Source of the DNA: Desulfobacteraceae bacterium Eth-SRB1
GTDB lineage: Bacteria; Desulfobacterota; Desulfobacteria; Desulfobacterales; ETH-SRB1
Assembly: GCA_004193555.1 (NCBI GenBank)
Contig: RPGP01000001.1
Coordinates: forward strand, 62,001 to 126,000
DNA length: 64,000 nt
Direction of reading: 5' to 3'
The notes below the pieces were generated by a model. The model searched no databases, was not told the origin of the DNA, and worked only from the letters and a program-made list of their open reading frames with translations. The translations under genes were made by a program, and so were the position numbers. Of this stretch, positions 34,100 through 43,207 are shown piece by piece (the stretch's first letter is position 1; each line of letters starts with the position of its first letter).

Positions 34100-34310
34100 T
34101 TAAAACCCAGATTTTTTACCAGCAATACTTTCAATTTCTATTTTGATTACAGTAATTCCATTAATTGCCTTCTCTGAAAACTGAGATGGTCTGTCAGGGC
34201 ACAACATATGGGATGTTATCATCAGACATACCAATGATGCAAATGATTGATTTATGAATAACAGCTTCAATTTCAGACTTTTCAGTAATCTCTTTTTCTT
34301 TTCTTCTCAT
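34100..34310 (-). pseudogene. Pyridoxamine 5'-phosphate oxidase-like protein, internally deleted
   Basis: Not in the ORF track. Minus-strand ATG at 34310 reads MRRKEKEITEKSEIEAVI, continues to SDDNIPYVVP and stops. In another frame the tail FSEKAINGITVIKIEIESIA-GKKSGF leads to TAA at 34100. Both ends match the small flavin-dependent oxidase / nitroimidazole-resistance family of ~150 aa, while the central ~90 residues are missing. It is therefore a deletion-frameshift pseudogene. Confidence 0.65.
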
Positions 34311-34455
34311 GATTGTGTTTCACTTCTTTCAGATAAAGCTGAGTAGCTTGGCAACGATAACCGAAAAACTATGCTAAGGGTAAAAACTATCGGCCCAATA
34401 CCGCCTTTCGAAAAGCGGCACGGCTTTGCCCAGTCCATCTCCAGCGCCTGGTTCA

Positions 34456-34697
34456 AGTAAGCCGCTACGCGGCAGCTTGTTTTCAGATAGCGTTCATGGT
34501 ATCTCATGTACCGGCGTTTGCAGGTCGGTATCTCTACCCGACAAGGTTTTAAGAGAAAAGGAGATACCATGAACGCAAAACTGTAGATCGATTCATATCA
34601 GACTTGGAACTAAAAGGCTATGCAAAAAGGAGCATAAATTCATATGTTAAATCTGTAAGGAAGCTGCAGCGGTTTTGCAACAAGCCTTTAAGCAATC
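34456..34697 (+). repeat. Left arm of a ~240-bp inverted repeat (integrase 5' end)
   Basis: The sequence from AAGTAAGCCGCTACGCGGC through the tyrosine recombinase start (ribosome site aaaaggagatacc, ATG near 34569) to CAACAAGCCTTTAAGCAA matches, in reverse orientation, 35409-35650 with only scattered differences. The recombinase frame here breaks soon after its ATG and again after 34697. It is the outer boundary of the broken IS91-type element. Confidence 0.8.
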
Positions 34698-35062
34698 TGC
34701 GCAATGGAGATCGAACACTTCCCGCTGAAAAAGCCATAGTGTCTGATTTTCATAAAGCCCTTTGGCAAGACATGCTGCATATAACGCCGAATAAAATCCA
34801 AGACAGCAAGCCTGCATGTTCTAACTCTTCGTGAACCGACTTTATAATATTTGAAGGTAACATGATTACCATCGTAACCAACGATCCTGGCATTGGAGAT
34901 CGCTACACGGAAGACATATGCACCGAGATATGTGAGAACGCGTCGGCCATTTCCAACTGATTTGCAATGAACAACCCAGTCTTTCTGCCACATAGATGGC
35001 ATTGAGCGCCTTGCGCTCATGACTCGACCCCCGGTATTTTGCAAAGTATTCGGCGGCATGAT
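34698..35062 (-). pseudogene. IS91-family transposase, C-terminal remnant
   Basis: The minus-strand frame reads WVVHCKSVGNGRRVLTYLGAY, then VFRVAISNARIVGYDGNHVTF and later FIRRYMQHVLPKGFMKIRHYGF. These are the hallmark blocks of IS91 HUH transposases (LxYLxRYxxRVAISN, HVLPxGFxRIRHYG). The N-terminal zinc domain and the catalytic HUH and YxxxY region are missing. The remnant ends abruptly at the inverted arm. Confidence 0.75.
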
Positions 35063-35533
35063 CGTGAAAGATTTATAGTGGATCGGCACGTTGGCTTCGA
35101 GCAGATGCGTATGAATGACGAAACACATGAGGATGAACATGCTTCTTAATTGCCAACTTCCTGGCTGTGTTCCGCAATGCGCCCTGCACTCCACTGGAAC
35201 TGACCGTTTTGTCGGTTGTGCCGGCCTCTTTGCCTTGATTATGACCTAAAGCAGAAAATATCCCCTGAATATTTTCCACTTGCGAACCAGCGTTATGGAA
35301 AAAAACAGCTTAATGCCGCTATAGCTGATTCATAATGTGGCTGAACTCCAGCCGTATTCTGTTTTGCAGGCCAGCCAGTAGGCTTTCAAATCAGCCTGTG
35401 TAATTTTGCTTAAAGGCTTGTTGCAAAACCGCTGCAATTGCCTTACAGATTTAACATATGAATTTATGCTTCTTTTTGCATAGCCTTTTAGTTCCAAGTC
35501 TGATATAAATCGATCATACAGTTTTGTGTTCAT
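35063..35533 (-). pseudogene. Tyrosine recombinase associated with IS91-type element, disrupted
   Basis: The N-terminal SAM-like core-binding part starts at ATG 35533 (MNTKLYDRFISDLELKGYAK) and stops after about 67 codons. The C-terminal part appears near 35150 as KKHVHPHVFRHSYA, the box II HxxR motif, then shifts frame into THLLEANVPI. The central part is deleted and no catalytic Tyr is seen. A recombinase next to an IS91 transposase is a known arrangement in this type of element. Non-functional. Confidence 0.72.
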
Positions 35534-35650
35534 GGTATCTCCTTTTCTCTTAAAACCTTGTCGGGTAGAGATACCGACCTGCAAACGCCGGTACATGGGA
35601 TACCATGAACGCTATCTGAAAACAAGCTGCCGCGTAGCAGCTTACTTTAA
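35409..35650 (-). repeat. Right arm of the ~240-bp inverted repeat
   Basis: The counterpart of 34456-34697 in opposite orientation, containing the recombinase leader and first ~45 codons. GCTGCCGCGTAGCAGC at the outer edge is itself palindromic. The arrangement suggests two element copies in head-to-head orientation followed by internal deletion, or an inversion of one end. Confidence 0.8.
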
Positions 35651-35813
35651 CATGGATTTAAAAGGGGACTTATTACAGCAATTCTAATTTTGAAGAATAA
35701 TATTCTCCGCCCCCCTTCAAAGGGGGATGTAAGGCACAATTGTCAAAGAAAAAACGTCATAATTAGAATTACTGGATTTATCACGAGTTCATCAATATTT
35801 TCAGGGTTAAGAT

Positions 35814-36554
35814 ATGGGTTATGTCTTTGATTTTCATGATGCTGTAGCTTACGAACAATGGTTTCAAAAGCCGCATAACAGATTTATTTCAGACCTTGAA
35901 ACCCGCCTTATGATCGATATGCTCGATCCTGCGCCTGGCGACTCAATAATCGATATAGGCTGCGGAACAGGGGCAAGCCTTTTGCCTTTTATTGAAAAAG
36001 GGCTCCGGGTTACAGGCCTTGATCCATCTCCATATATGCTTGATATTGCGGCTAAAAATTTAGGCAATCGGGCGGAACTCCATCGCGGGCTTGCCGAAGA
36101 TCTTCCTTTTGATGACAATTCATTTAACTATGCCTGCCTTGCTACAACCCTGGAATTTGTGGAAGATCCCAGGAAAGCAATTGAGGAGGTGTGCAGGGTT
36201 ACAAAAGACAGGATATTTCTCGGTGTATTAAACAGGTATGCGATAAAAGGGGTCGAGCGGCGGATCAAAGGGATTTTTATTAAGTCTATTTATAATCGTG
36301 CAACCTTTTTCAGCATCTGGGAATTGAAGCAGATTGTCAGGGATGTTTTAGGGGATGTTCCCATATCGTGGAGGACGGTATCACACTTTCCCTTGATATT
36401 TGGGAATATCAGTTGCAGGATAGAACGATCCAGCCTTATTCAAAGATGCCCGTTTGGGGCGTTTACGGGCATGGTGGTTACACCTGTTCCCCGTTTTAGA
36501 GCCAGACCCCTTCCGATTAGTTTGCGCGCCAAGCGTTCGATTGTGGTCGAGTAG
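35814..36554 (+). CDS. Class I SAM-dependent methyltransferase
   Basis: A 246-aa methyltransferase of the Methyltransf_11 type. Motif I is IIDIGCGTGASLLPF (about 46-60); the acidic post-I loop is GLDPSPYMLDIA, motif II region FDDNSFNYACLATTLEFVEDP, and motif III EEVCRVTKDRIFLGV. The acceptor is unknown; UbiE/BioC-like folds are equally possible. The stop codon (GAG-TAG) is supplied by the TCGAG tandem repeat that begins at 36543, so the last three residues are repeat-derived. Confidence 0.85.
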   Translation: MGYVFDFHDAVAYEQWFQKPHNRFISDLETRLMIDMLDPAPGDSIIDIGCGTGASLLPFIEKGLRVTGLDPSPYMLDIAAKNLGNRAELHRGLAEDLPFDDNSFNYACLATTLEFVEDPRKAIEEVCRVTKDRIFLGVLNRYAIKGVERRIKGIFIKSIYNRATFFSIWELKQIVRDVLGDVPISWRTVSHFPLIFGNISCRIERSSLIQRCPFGAFTGMVVTPVPRFRARPLPISLRAKRSIVVE

Positions 36555-36603
36555 TCGAGTAGTCGAGTGGGGAATTGGTCGAGTGGTCGAGTGGTCGAGT
36601 GGG
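36543..36603 (+). repeat. Tandem TCGAG repeat (8-9 bp units)
   Basis: Units GTGGTCGA, GTAGTCGA and GTAGTCGA, then GTGGGGAATTGGTCGA, GTGGTCGA and GTGGTCGA run head to tail. They share the GGTCGAGTGG core with hairpin copies at 2181-2245 and 56478-56523. Here the repeat is direct, not inverted. Confidence 0.85.
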
Positions 36604-36693
36604 AGCGGCTTTCAGCCGCTAAAAACCGGAGTCGAAGCCCGGAGAAGTTTTTTACAATCATCAATCATAAATCCAAAAACGAGGTCTGTAATT

Positions 36694-37710
36694 ATGGAAG
36701 CCTGTCTTTATGAATCGTTAAAGGAGAATAAAGTAAAATGCAATCTTTGCAACCATCGTTGTGTCATTAAAGATGGCAAACGCGGGAAATGCGGCGTGCG
36801 GGAGAACCGGGCAGGTGTGCTCGAAACCCTTGTATATGGAAGGGTTATTGCCAGGCATATCGATCCCATTGAAAAAAAACCGCTGTTTCATTTCATGCCG
36901 GGCACTCCCTCTTACTCTCTCGCTACGGTTGGCTGTAACTTTAAATGCAAGTTTTGCCAGAATGCGGATATTGCCCAGATGCCTTCCGATCATAAAGGGA
37001 TGATAATGGGTGACTTCTGCAAACCGGAAGAAATCGTGCAGGCGGCAGAAGAGGGAAATTGCAAAAGCATAGCCTATACATACACCGAACCAACTGTTTA
37101 TTTTGAGTTTGCTTTTGATATTGCGAAGCTTGCTCATGAAAAGGGAATTAAAAACGTGTTTGTAACAAACGGTTATATGACTTCCGAAGCTCTGCGCATG
37201 ATCAGCCCGTTTCTTGATGCGGCAAATGTTGATTTAAAGGCATTTACGAACAGTTTTTATAAGGAATATTGCGACGGCAGAATCGAGCCTGTAAAAGAGA
37301 CATTAAAGCTTATGAAATCGCTTGGAATTTTTTTAGAGGTTACCACCCTGATTATTCCCGGGTTGAACGATGCCGGCAACGAACTTAAAGATCTGGCATT
37401 ATTTATTGCGAATTCTCTCGGTACCGACACCCCATGGCATATAAGCCGGTTCCATCCGACATACAAGCTTGCAGACCGGCCTTCCACACCGGTTGAGACC
37501 CTTGTAAAAGCACGTGAGACAGGAATAAAGGCCGGTTTGAAATATGTTTATACGGGGAATGTGCCTGGTGACAGCGGAGAAAAGACCTATTGTTATAATT
37601 GCGGCAGAATCCTGATTGACAGGTGGGGTTTTTCGACAAACGAAAACTTTCTGCAACAAGGACGATGCCCGGAATGCGGCGCTGTTATTGATGGGGTGTG
37701 GATTGATTGA
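36694..37710 (+). CDS. amrS: AmmeMemoRadiSam-system radical SAM enzyme (AmrS)
   Basis: A 338-aa protein. A zinc-like N-terminal Cys set (CNLCNHRCVIKDGKRGKCGV) comes before the radical SAM motif CNFKCKFC (Cys81, 85, 88) and the YTEPTVYFEF segment, ending with a C-terminal Cys pair set (CYNCGR...CPECG). AmrS proteins relate to pyruvate-formate-lyase-activating enzymes, but their substrate is not settled. The partner genes AmrA (AMMECR1) and AmrB (Memo) are not in this window. The track start at 36454 is rejected: the first 80 residues translate the TCGAG repeat. ATG 36694 follows gaggtctgtaatt. Confidence 0.9.
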   Translation: MEACLYESLKENKVKCNLCNHRCVIKDGKRGKCGVRENRAGVLETLVYGRVIARHIDPIEKKPLFHFMPGTPSYSLATVGCNFKCKFCQNADIAQMPSDHKGMIMGDFCKPEEIVQAAEEGNCKSIAYTYTEPTVYFEFAFDIAKLAHEKGIKNVFVTNGYMTSEALRMISPFLDAANVDLKAFTNSFYKEYCDGRIEPVKETLKLMKSLGIFLEVTTLIIPGLNDAGNELKDLALFIANSLGTDTPWHISRFHPTYKLADRPSTPVETLVKARETGIKAGLKYVYTGNVPGDSGEKTYCYNCGRILIDRWGFSTNENFLQQGRCPECGAVIDGVWID

Positions 37711-38569
37711 CAGGGTTTTTACATATGGCAGGATGATTAAATTCAGCCACAGCATATTTGCTCTTCCTTTTGCCCTTTCAGCGGTAATACTTGCCATGCG
37801 ATATCATCAGGTGAATATAACGGATATCTTATGGATTCTTATAGCCGTGATCGGTGCGCGTTCATCTGCCATGGGTTTTAACAGAATTGCCGATGCAGGG
37901 CTCGACGCAATGAACAACCGCACATCAAAACGGGCAATCCCTTCCGGAAAGCTTTCATTAACTTCTGCAAAGATATTTGTAATTATTTCTTCCTGTATTT
38001 TTATATTTGCCGCAGCAATGCTTGGCAGTTTATGCTTTTATCTTTCCTTTCCCGTTCTTGTCATGCTTTTTTTTTATTCCTATACAAAGAGGTTTACATG
38101 TTTTTCACATATTTACCTTGGATTTGTAATATCTCTTGCGCCCCTTGGAACATGGATAGCGCTGACCAACAGCTTTTTCTGGCCGGTCTTGCTTCTTTCC
38201 TTTGGCCTCATGACCTATATAGCCGGATTTGATATCCTTTATGCATGCCAAGATATCGATTTTGATAAAAAAGAAGGGCTTTTTTCCATACCCGCGCGGC
38301 TTGGCGTTAAAAGGGCGCTTTTAATCTCTTCAATTTTGCATGTTTTATCTTTCATGTTTTTCTTTTCCATCTATATCGCCTTTGATATGAACTCGATATA
38401 TCTATACGCAGTGGTAATAATTGGAATTTTATTCATTGTTGAGCACAGGCTGGTCAACCCTTTTGATTTAAGCAGGGTAAATGTTGCCTTTTTTCATGTT
38501 AACAGTATTATTTCCATAACTTTATTTGCCGGTATTCTGGCAGATGAGCTTGTCAGGCGGTGGATGTGA
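37703..38569 (+). CDS. ubiA: UbiA-family prenyltransferase (4-hydroxybenzoate type)
   Basis: A 288-aa integral membrane prenyltransferase with about nine helices. The two Asp motifs are NRIADAGLDAMN and DIDFDKKEGL. It transfers a polyprenyl chain onto an aromatic ring in quinone synthesis; in anaerobic Desulfobacterota the product is probably a menaquinone or futalosine-derived precursor. I place the start at TTG 37703 (LIDRVFTYGRMIKFSHS), overlapping the amrS stop, because the track start lies 95 bases inside amrS. Translation is coupled to amrS and ubiX. Confidence 0.9.
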   Translation: MIDRVFTYGRMIKFSHSIFALPFALSAVILAMRYHQVNITDILWILIAVIGARSSAMGFNRIADAGLDAMNNRTSKRAIPSGKLSLTSAKIFVIISSCIFIFAAAMLGSLCFYLSFPVLVMLFFYSYTKRFTCFSHIYLGFVISLAPLGTWIALTNSFFWPVLLLSFGLMTYIAGFDILYACQDIDFDKKEGLFSIPARLGVKRALLISSILHVLSFMFFFSIYIAFDMNSIYLYAVVIIGILFIVEHRLVNPFDLSRVNVAFFHVNSIISITLFAGILADELVRRWM

Positions 38570-39159
38570 GCAAAAAAATTGTAGTAGCTATATGCGGCGC
38601 TTCAGGATCTATATACGGAATCAGGCTTTTAAAGGCGCTTTTAAGCAGGCCTCTAAAAATATATCTTATTATTTCAAAGGCAGGCATGAAGGTGCTTGAA
38701 CGTGAAACCGGTTACAGAAATGAACCGTTTTCATCATTTTTAAAGGACCAGGGAATTATTTTTCACGAAAATTCCGGTTTAAATATATATGATCAGGATG
38801 ATTTTTTTGCTCCCCCTGCAAGCGGATCATTCAGACATGATGGAATGGTTATCGCCCCGTGCTCAATGAAGACCCTTGGAGCAATCGCGTCCGGGATAGC
38901 GGACAACCTCATCCACAGAGCCGCGGATGTCAGCCTGAAAGAAAGGCGTCCGCTGATTTTGCTTCCCAGGGAAACCCCATTAAACATTATACATTTAAAG
39001 AATATGCACAGGGCGGCAATGGCAGGAGCTGTCATAATGCCACCTTCCCCTTCATTCTATTTTAATCCAAAAACAATTTCCGACCTTGTCGATACAGTAA
39101 CGGCAAGGATTCTTAATCATCTAAATATAGAGCACGATCTTTCTAAAGAGTGGGGGTAA
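38560..39159 (+). CDS. ubiX: Flavin prenyltransferase UbiX
   Basis: A 199-aa flavoprotein with the UbiX signature AICGASGSIYGIRLLKAL at the start and the central VIAPCSMKTLGAIASGIADNLIHRAADVSLKERRPLILLPRE block. It makes prenylated FMN, the cofactor of UbiD-type decarboxylases, so it works with ubiA in quinone synthesis. A UbiD partner is not in this window. It overlaps ubiA by 10 bases. The start is GTG at 38560, or GTG 38566 (SKKIVVAI). Confidence 0.95.
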   Translation: MDVSKKIVVAICGASGSIYGIRLLKALLSRPLKIYLIISKAGMKVLERETGYRNEPFSSFLKDQGIIFHENSGLNIYDQDDFFAPPASGSFRHDGMVIAPCSMKTLGAIASGIADNLIHRAADVSLKERRPLILLPRETPLNIIHLKNMHRAAMAGAVIMPPSPSFYFNPKTISDLVDTVTARILNHLNIEHDLSKEWG

Positions 39160-39319
39160 TTTACTCAGCGTGGGCATAACATGAGATTTCAATATTCAAC
39201 GCAAAACACAAATATCGCAGGGTTTATCTAATTTACAAATCCATCAAACATTTTCCTTGCAATTGAGGATTGTTGCCATATATTATCTGCACAAAACATA
39301 ATAAAAGGAAAAACATTCT

Positions 39320-39739
39320 ATGGGCAAAATATTTCGGCCGGGCACCCGCGAAGCGACTATTTTATCAAAAATCGAGTCTTCAAAGGAATATGCGCGTAGA
39401 AAGGCAATAGCCGGCATAAAAGACTGCATCGAACCGCTATCCAATGCCATTGCCACAAAGCTTATCGAACACAACCTCGTGGAAACCACCAGCAAAAATG
39501 CCTTGGAAGAACAGATAATGCGGTGTCTTGACGGGCTGACACGTGCTGAAGAATTTGATGTTGACTTCCAGATTGCGCCGGTTAGGCACATTACGACCCA
39601 TCCGCATATTGTGAGCCTTTACACCACCTCTTTTGTTGTCGAAAAACTTCTTAATCACAAAGATATTGTCGATATTTTTGGTTCTGATGAAGATATATAT
39701 CTCTGTATTAACCGTCAGGTTGTTAAGTTCCTTCCTTGA
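39320..39739 (+). CDS. Conserved-looking protein of unknown function
   Basis: A 139-aa soluble protein that I do not recognise. It is rich in helices up to about residue 85 (SSKEYARRKAIAGIKDCIEPL, NALEEQIMRCLDGLTRAEEF), followed by a beta-rich half (VDFQIAPVRHITTHPHIVSLY, DEDIYLCINRQVVKFLP). There is one Cys in each half and no transmembrane segment. It has a real ribosome site (aaaggaaaaacattct) and ends four bases before the RNase Z-like gene, so the two are co-transcribed. Codon use agrees with neighbours. Confidence 0.75.
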   Translation: MGKIFRPGTREATILSKIESSKEYARRKAIAGIKDCIEPLSNAIATKLIEHNLVETTSKNALEEQIMRCLDGLTRAEEFDVDFQIAPVRHITTHPHIVSLYTTSFVVEKLLNHKDIVDIFGSDEDIYLCINRQVVKFLP

Positions 39740-39742
39740 ATA

Positions 39743-40789
39743 ATGCGCCCCTCATTTCACCCACGGCTAATCAACGGTCCTTTTAATGATCCCGGGCTGT
39801 TCATCCCCTTTCTGTTTGAAAATCGTGCGGTAATCTTCGACATGGGCGATATTTATTCACTTTCTTCAAGGGATGTTCTTAAAATAAGCCATGCCTTTAT
39901 TACCCACACCCACATGGACCATTTTATAGGTTTTGACAATCTGCTGCGCCTGTTTCTCGGCCGTGAAAAAAATCTCTATATATACGGCCCTGAGGGCTTT
40001 TTGAAAAATGTTGAGGGAAAACTTGCAGGATATACATGGAACCTTGTAGACAACTTCAACAACCGGTTTATCCTGCATGTTACTGAAGTTCGTTCTGAAA
40101 GCCTTATTACGAGGCAGTATATGTGCGAAAATAGATTTATCCCTGCAACGGAGACGGTTGAACAACCTTTTAACGGTATTTTATTGAAAGAGCCCTCCCT
40201 ATCCTTTTCTTCACTTATTCTGGATCACAGCATCCCGTGCTTGGGATTTTCTCTTAAGGAAAGATTCCATGTAAATATTATAAAAGACAGAATTGTTGAG
40301 CTTGGACTGGAAATAGGCCCCTGGCTTAGAGAGTTTAAACAGGCTTTGTTTAACCATAATAATCCTGATTCGAAATTTGAGGTAAAATTCGGAAGGGAAC
40401 GTATCAAAACAAAGAGCTTTATCCTGGGCGATCTTGCCAGGCAGATTGCCATTATAACTCCAGGACAGAAGATTACTTATATAACAGACGTAGGATATAG
40501 CGAATCAAATGCGAAAAAAATTGTGAGCTTTGCAAAGGATTCAGACCAGCTTTTTATTGAAGCCGCTTTTCTTGAAAAAGACTCAGATATTGCAAGAAAC
40601 AAATATCATCTCACGGCCCGGCAGGCGGGAAGTATTGCAGGCATGGCCGGCGTAAAACAATTTACACTTTTCCATTTCTCACCAAGGTATGCCGGCCAGG
40701 AAGAGTTTTTATATAAAGAGGCAATAGCTGCTTATAAAGAAGGTAACAGTTCCCGGTTTACAGTTCCCGGTTTACAGTTTTTTTTATGA
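39743..40789 (+). CDS. RNase Z-like metallo-beta-lactamase-fold hydrolase
   Basis: A 348-aa MBL-fold protein. The metal motif is HTHMDH (about 53-58); further ligands are LDHSIPCLGF, TDVGYSE and the terminal FHFSPRY. This resembles tRNase Z and related phosphodiesterases, but it lacks a clear exosite arm and has a large insertion (about 110-210). tRNA 3' processing is possible but not certain; tRNA-Leu in this window encodes its CCA. The last codons run into a duplicated GTTCCCGGTTTACA, so the C-terminus may be extended by a repeat. Confidence 0.78.
   Translation: MRPSFHPRLINGPFNDPGLFIPFLFENRAVIFDMGDIYSLSSRDVLKISHAFITHTHMDHFIGFDNLLRLFLGREKNLYIYGPEGFLKNVEGKLAGYTWNLVDNFNNRFILHVTEVRSESLITRQYMCENRFIPATETVEQPFNGILLKEPSLSFSSLILDHSIPCLGFSLKERFHVNIIKDRIVELGLEIGPWLREFKQALFNHNNPDSKFEVKFGRERIKTKSFILGDLARQIAIITPGQKITYITDVGYSESNAKKIVSFAKDSDQLFIEAAFLEKDSDIARNKYHLTARQAGSIAGMAGVKQFTLFHFSPRYAGQEEFLYKEAIAAYKEGNSSRFTVPGLQFFL
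40745..40786 (+). repeat. Tandem GTTCCCGGTTTACA repeat at the hydrolase 3' end
   Basis: GTTCCCGGTTTACA occurs twice in direct tandem, within the last codons of the RNase Z-like gene. A reverse-complement relative (AACTGTAAACCG) lies at about 40886-40897, on the other side of the intergenic hairpin. Confidence 0.6.
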
Positions 40790-40848
40790 GTATTGTCGAT
40801 TGTCGATTATTTTTTTTTGCAATCAACAATCTTTTGAACCTCTTGCTT

Positions 40849-40875
40849 CTTGTCAGCCTCTGGCTGACAAGTTTT
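40849..40875 (+). terminator. Hairpin between convergent genes
   Basis: CTTGTCAGCC-tct-GGCTGACAAG is a perfect 10-bp stem with a three-base loop, followed on the plus strand by TTTT. It lies 60 bases after the plus-strand hydrolase and before the end of rplQ on the minus strand, a plausible terminator for the hydrolase transcript. Confidence 0.55.
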
Positions 40876-40939
40876 GACCAACCGTTAACTGTAAACCGAT
40901 ACTAAAGAGGTAAGGATTATATGGATAAACTTTTAATCC

Positions 40940-41437
40940 TTAATCCTCTATTTTTGTTGTAGAAACATTCTCCACTTTCTTTTGTTCAGGCTTATCTTCT
41001 TTTTTAGCAACTGCCGCTTTATCTTCCGCGGCCTTTTTCTTTGCTGCAGGGGCCTTCTTTACTTTCTTCTTTTTACTCTTTTCAATGGTTATAAGCTCAA
41101 TTATTGAAATCGGAGCAGCATCTCCGGGACGCCTTCCTATCTTGATAATCCTTGTATAGCCTCCTGAAACAGAACCAAACCACTCGGCAGCCTTATCAAA
41201 CAGTTTGTACACGACATTCTTTTCTCTGATTATTGAAAGCGCCTGTCGCCTGGCATGTAAATCGCCCCGTTTGGCCAGAGCAATCAAATGATCAGCCCAA
41301 CGCCTCAACCCTTTTGCTTTAGTGTCTGTAGTGCGGATACGCTCGTGTTTAAAAAGCGAGGTGACCATGTTTCTGAACATAGCATCTCTGTGACTGCTGG
41401 TTCTATTCAATTTTAAACCGGATTTTCGATGTCTCAT
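40940..41437 (-). CDS. rplQ: 50S ribosomal protein L17
   Basis: A 165-aa protein with the L17 core ([48 protein letters not shown]) in residues 1-117. A 48-residue Lys/Ala/Glu-rich, disordered tail is absent from E. coli L17. It is the last gene of the alpha operon, after rpoA. Confidence 0.96.
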   Translation of the reverse strand: MRHRKSGLKLNRTSSHRDAMFRNMVTSLFKHERIRTTDTKAKGLRRWADHLIALAKRGDLHARRQALSIIREKNVVYKLFDKAAEWFGSVSGGYTRIIKIGRRPGDAAPISIIELITIEKSKKKKVKKAPAAKKKAAEDKAAVAKKEDKPEQKKVENVSTTKIED

Positions 41438-41445
41438 GGAATCGT

Positions 41446-42465
41446 TTATTCTCCTTCTTCTACATCCTCCTCAAGAGGCTCAAATCCTTCAAGCTTCATT
41501 CCAAGAGAAAGACCCATCTCATTTAAAACTTCCTTTATTTCATTTAAAGACTTTCTTCCAAAATTTTTTGTTTTCAGCATCTCTGCTTCTGTCTTGTTTA
41601 CCAATTGGTAAATTTTGTTTATATTTGCATTCTTAAGGCAATTTGCACTCCGGACAGAAAACTCAAGTTCTTCAACACTTCTGTAAAGATTCTCGTTAAA
41701 CTGTCTCTTCTGCTGTTCTTCAGCCTCTTTGTCCGGCTCCGGCTCAAGCTCTTCATCAAAACTTATAAAAGCATTCATCTGCTCTTTTAATATTTTGGCA
41801 GAATATGCGACAGCATCTTCCGGAAGAATAGTTCCATCGGTCCAGACTTCCAAAGTAAGTTTGTCATAATCGGTCTTCTGGCCGACACGAGCATTTCCGA
41901 CCACATAAATTGCACGTTTGATCGGTGAAAAGACTGCATCTACAGGTATTGTTCCCAGAGGAGCATCTTTATCCTTATTTGACTCGGACAGTGAATACCC
42001 TCTTCCTATTTTGACAGTCATGATCATTTTCAGAACAGCATCATCCGACAGCGTAGCAATAAGCAAGTCCGGATTTAGAACTTCACATTTCCCGTCATCG
42101 CTGATTATATCACCGGCAGTGATTTTGCCTGGCCCTTTCGCATCAATACGCACTGTCCTCGACTGAGTATCGAACAGCTTAAAATGCGCCTCTTTCAGAT
42201 TAAGGATAATTTCAGAAACATCTTCAAGCACACCATCTATAACGCTGAATTCGTGCATAACGGCATCAAACTTAACTGACACTATCGCCGCCCCGTACAG
42301 AGAAGAAAGTATAACTCGTCTTAATGAATTGCCGATTGTTACCCCGAATCCTCTCTCAAGAGGTTCACAGACGAACTTGCCATAGAAGTTCGTGCTTGTT
42401 ACCTGAACCTTTTCCGGCTTTATCATTTCCCGCCAGTTAATATACATAAGTTCATTTGATGACAT
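41446..42465 (-). CDS. rpoA: RNA polymerase alpha subunit
   Basis: The protein has 339 aa. The N-terminal dimerisation domain (about 18-235) contains [23 protein letters not shown]; a hydrophilic linker with [12 protein letters not shown] follows, and the C-terminal domain (about 262-325) contains [14 protein letters not shown] and [15 protein letters not shown], which contacts UP elements and activators. It ends eight bases before rplQ. Confidence 0.98.
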   Translation of the reverse strand: MSSNELMYINWREMIKPEKVQVTSTNFYGKFVCEPLERGFGVTIGNSLRRVILSSLYGAAIVSVKFDAVMHEFSVIDGVLEDVSEIILNLKEAHFKLFDTQSRTVRIDAKGPGKITAGDIISDDGKCEVLNPDLLIATLSDDAVLKMIMTVKIGRGYSLSESNKDKDAPLGTIPVDAVFSPIKRAIYVVGNARVGQKTDYDKLTLEVWTDGTILPEDAVAYSAKILKEQMNAFISFDEELEPEPDKEAEEQQKRQFNENLYRSVEELEFSVRSANCLKNANINKIYQLVNKTEAEMLKTKNFGRKSLNEIKEVLNEMGLSLGMKLEGFEPLEEDVEEGE

Positions 42466-42564
42466 TTTTTATCTCCAGATTTTATCGGGTAAAAGTCTGA
42501 GTAGAATAATGACTATTGAAATTTTGCCTGCCTGCCGGCAGACAGAAAACAACAATGATAACTT

Positions 42565-43194
42565 TTACTTGGAATAAAGTTCAACTATAAGCTGTTCCTG
42601 GATAGGCATCGTAAGGTCTTCTCGAACCGGAAAGCTTTTTACTATTCCTTTGAATTTCTCTTTTTCCAGATCAAGCCATTGCGGAACCCCTCTTCTCACA
42701 ACAGCGCCCAATGAATCATCTATGACCTGCATTTTACGGCTTTTCTCCCTGGCTTCAACAACATCGCCAATTTTTAACATATATGACGGAATATTAACCT
42801 TCTTCCCATTTACAAGGAAATGATTGTGTTTTACAAGCTGACGTCCCTGTGAACGTGAATTAACAAAACCAAGACGATAAACAACATTGTCGAGCCGGCG
42901 TTCAAGCAATACAAGAAGATTTGTTCCTGTTATCCCTTTCTGATGTTCCGCCCTTTCAAAAAACAGGTAAAATTGTTTTTCAGAAAGACCATACATACGT
43001 TTAACCTTTTGTTTCTCACGAAGCTGAATGCCGTAATCTGAACTTTTTCTTCCACGACGCTGACCGTGCTGACCAGGCGGATAACCGCGTCGATCAAAAG
43101 CACACTTATCAGAATAACAACGGTCTCCCTTAAGAAACAGTTTTAAGTTTTCACGCCGGCATAACCGACAAACAGAACCTGTGTATCGTGACAA
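42565..43194 (-). CDS. rpsD: 30S ribosomal protein S4
   Basis: A 209-aa protein with a zinc-type N-terminus ([23 protein letters not shown]) and an S4 RNA-binding domain ([27 protein letters not shown]). The track start gives 16 extra residues. I use TTG at 43194, where aaaggaggaaaa immediately precedes TTG-TCA-CGA-TAC, giving the standard (M)[13 protein letters not shown] start and length. S4 nucleates 30S assembly and often regulates this operon. Confidence 0.95.
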   Translation of the reverse strand: MSRYTGSVCRLCRRENLKLFLKGDRCYSDKCAFDRRGYPPGQHGQRRGRKSSDYGIQLREKQKVKRMYGLSEKQFYLFFERAEHQKGITGTNLLVLLERRLDNVVYRLGFVNSRSQGRQLVKHNHFLVNGKKVNIPSYMLKIGDVVEAREKSRKMQVIDDSLGAVVRRGVPQWLDLEKEKFKGIVKSFPVREDLTMPIQEQLIVELYSK

Positions 43195-43207
43195 TTTTCC
43201 TCCTTTT

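Noticed and set aside
34307-34570. 87-aa minus-strand ORF at the left edge of the IS91 remnant
   Set aside because: It runs through the inverted arm in the wrong frame; Cys/Arg-rich shadow translation.
36543-36603. Short direct repeats that could suggest a CRISPR array
   Set aside because: Units are 8-9 bases, contiguous, without spacers of constant length, and no cas genes are near.
36454-36693. N-terminal 80-residue extension of AmrS in the ORF track
   Set aside because: It overlaps the methyltransferase and translates the TCGAG repeat; homology starts at ATG 36694.
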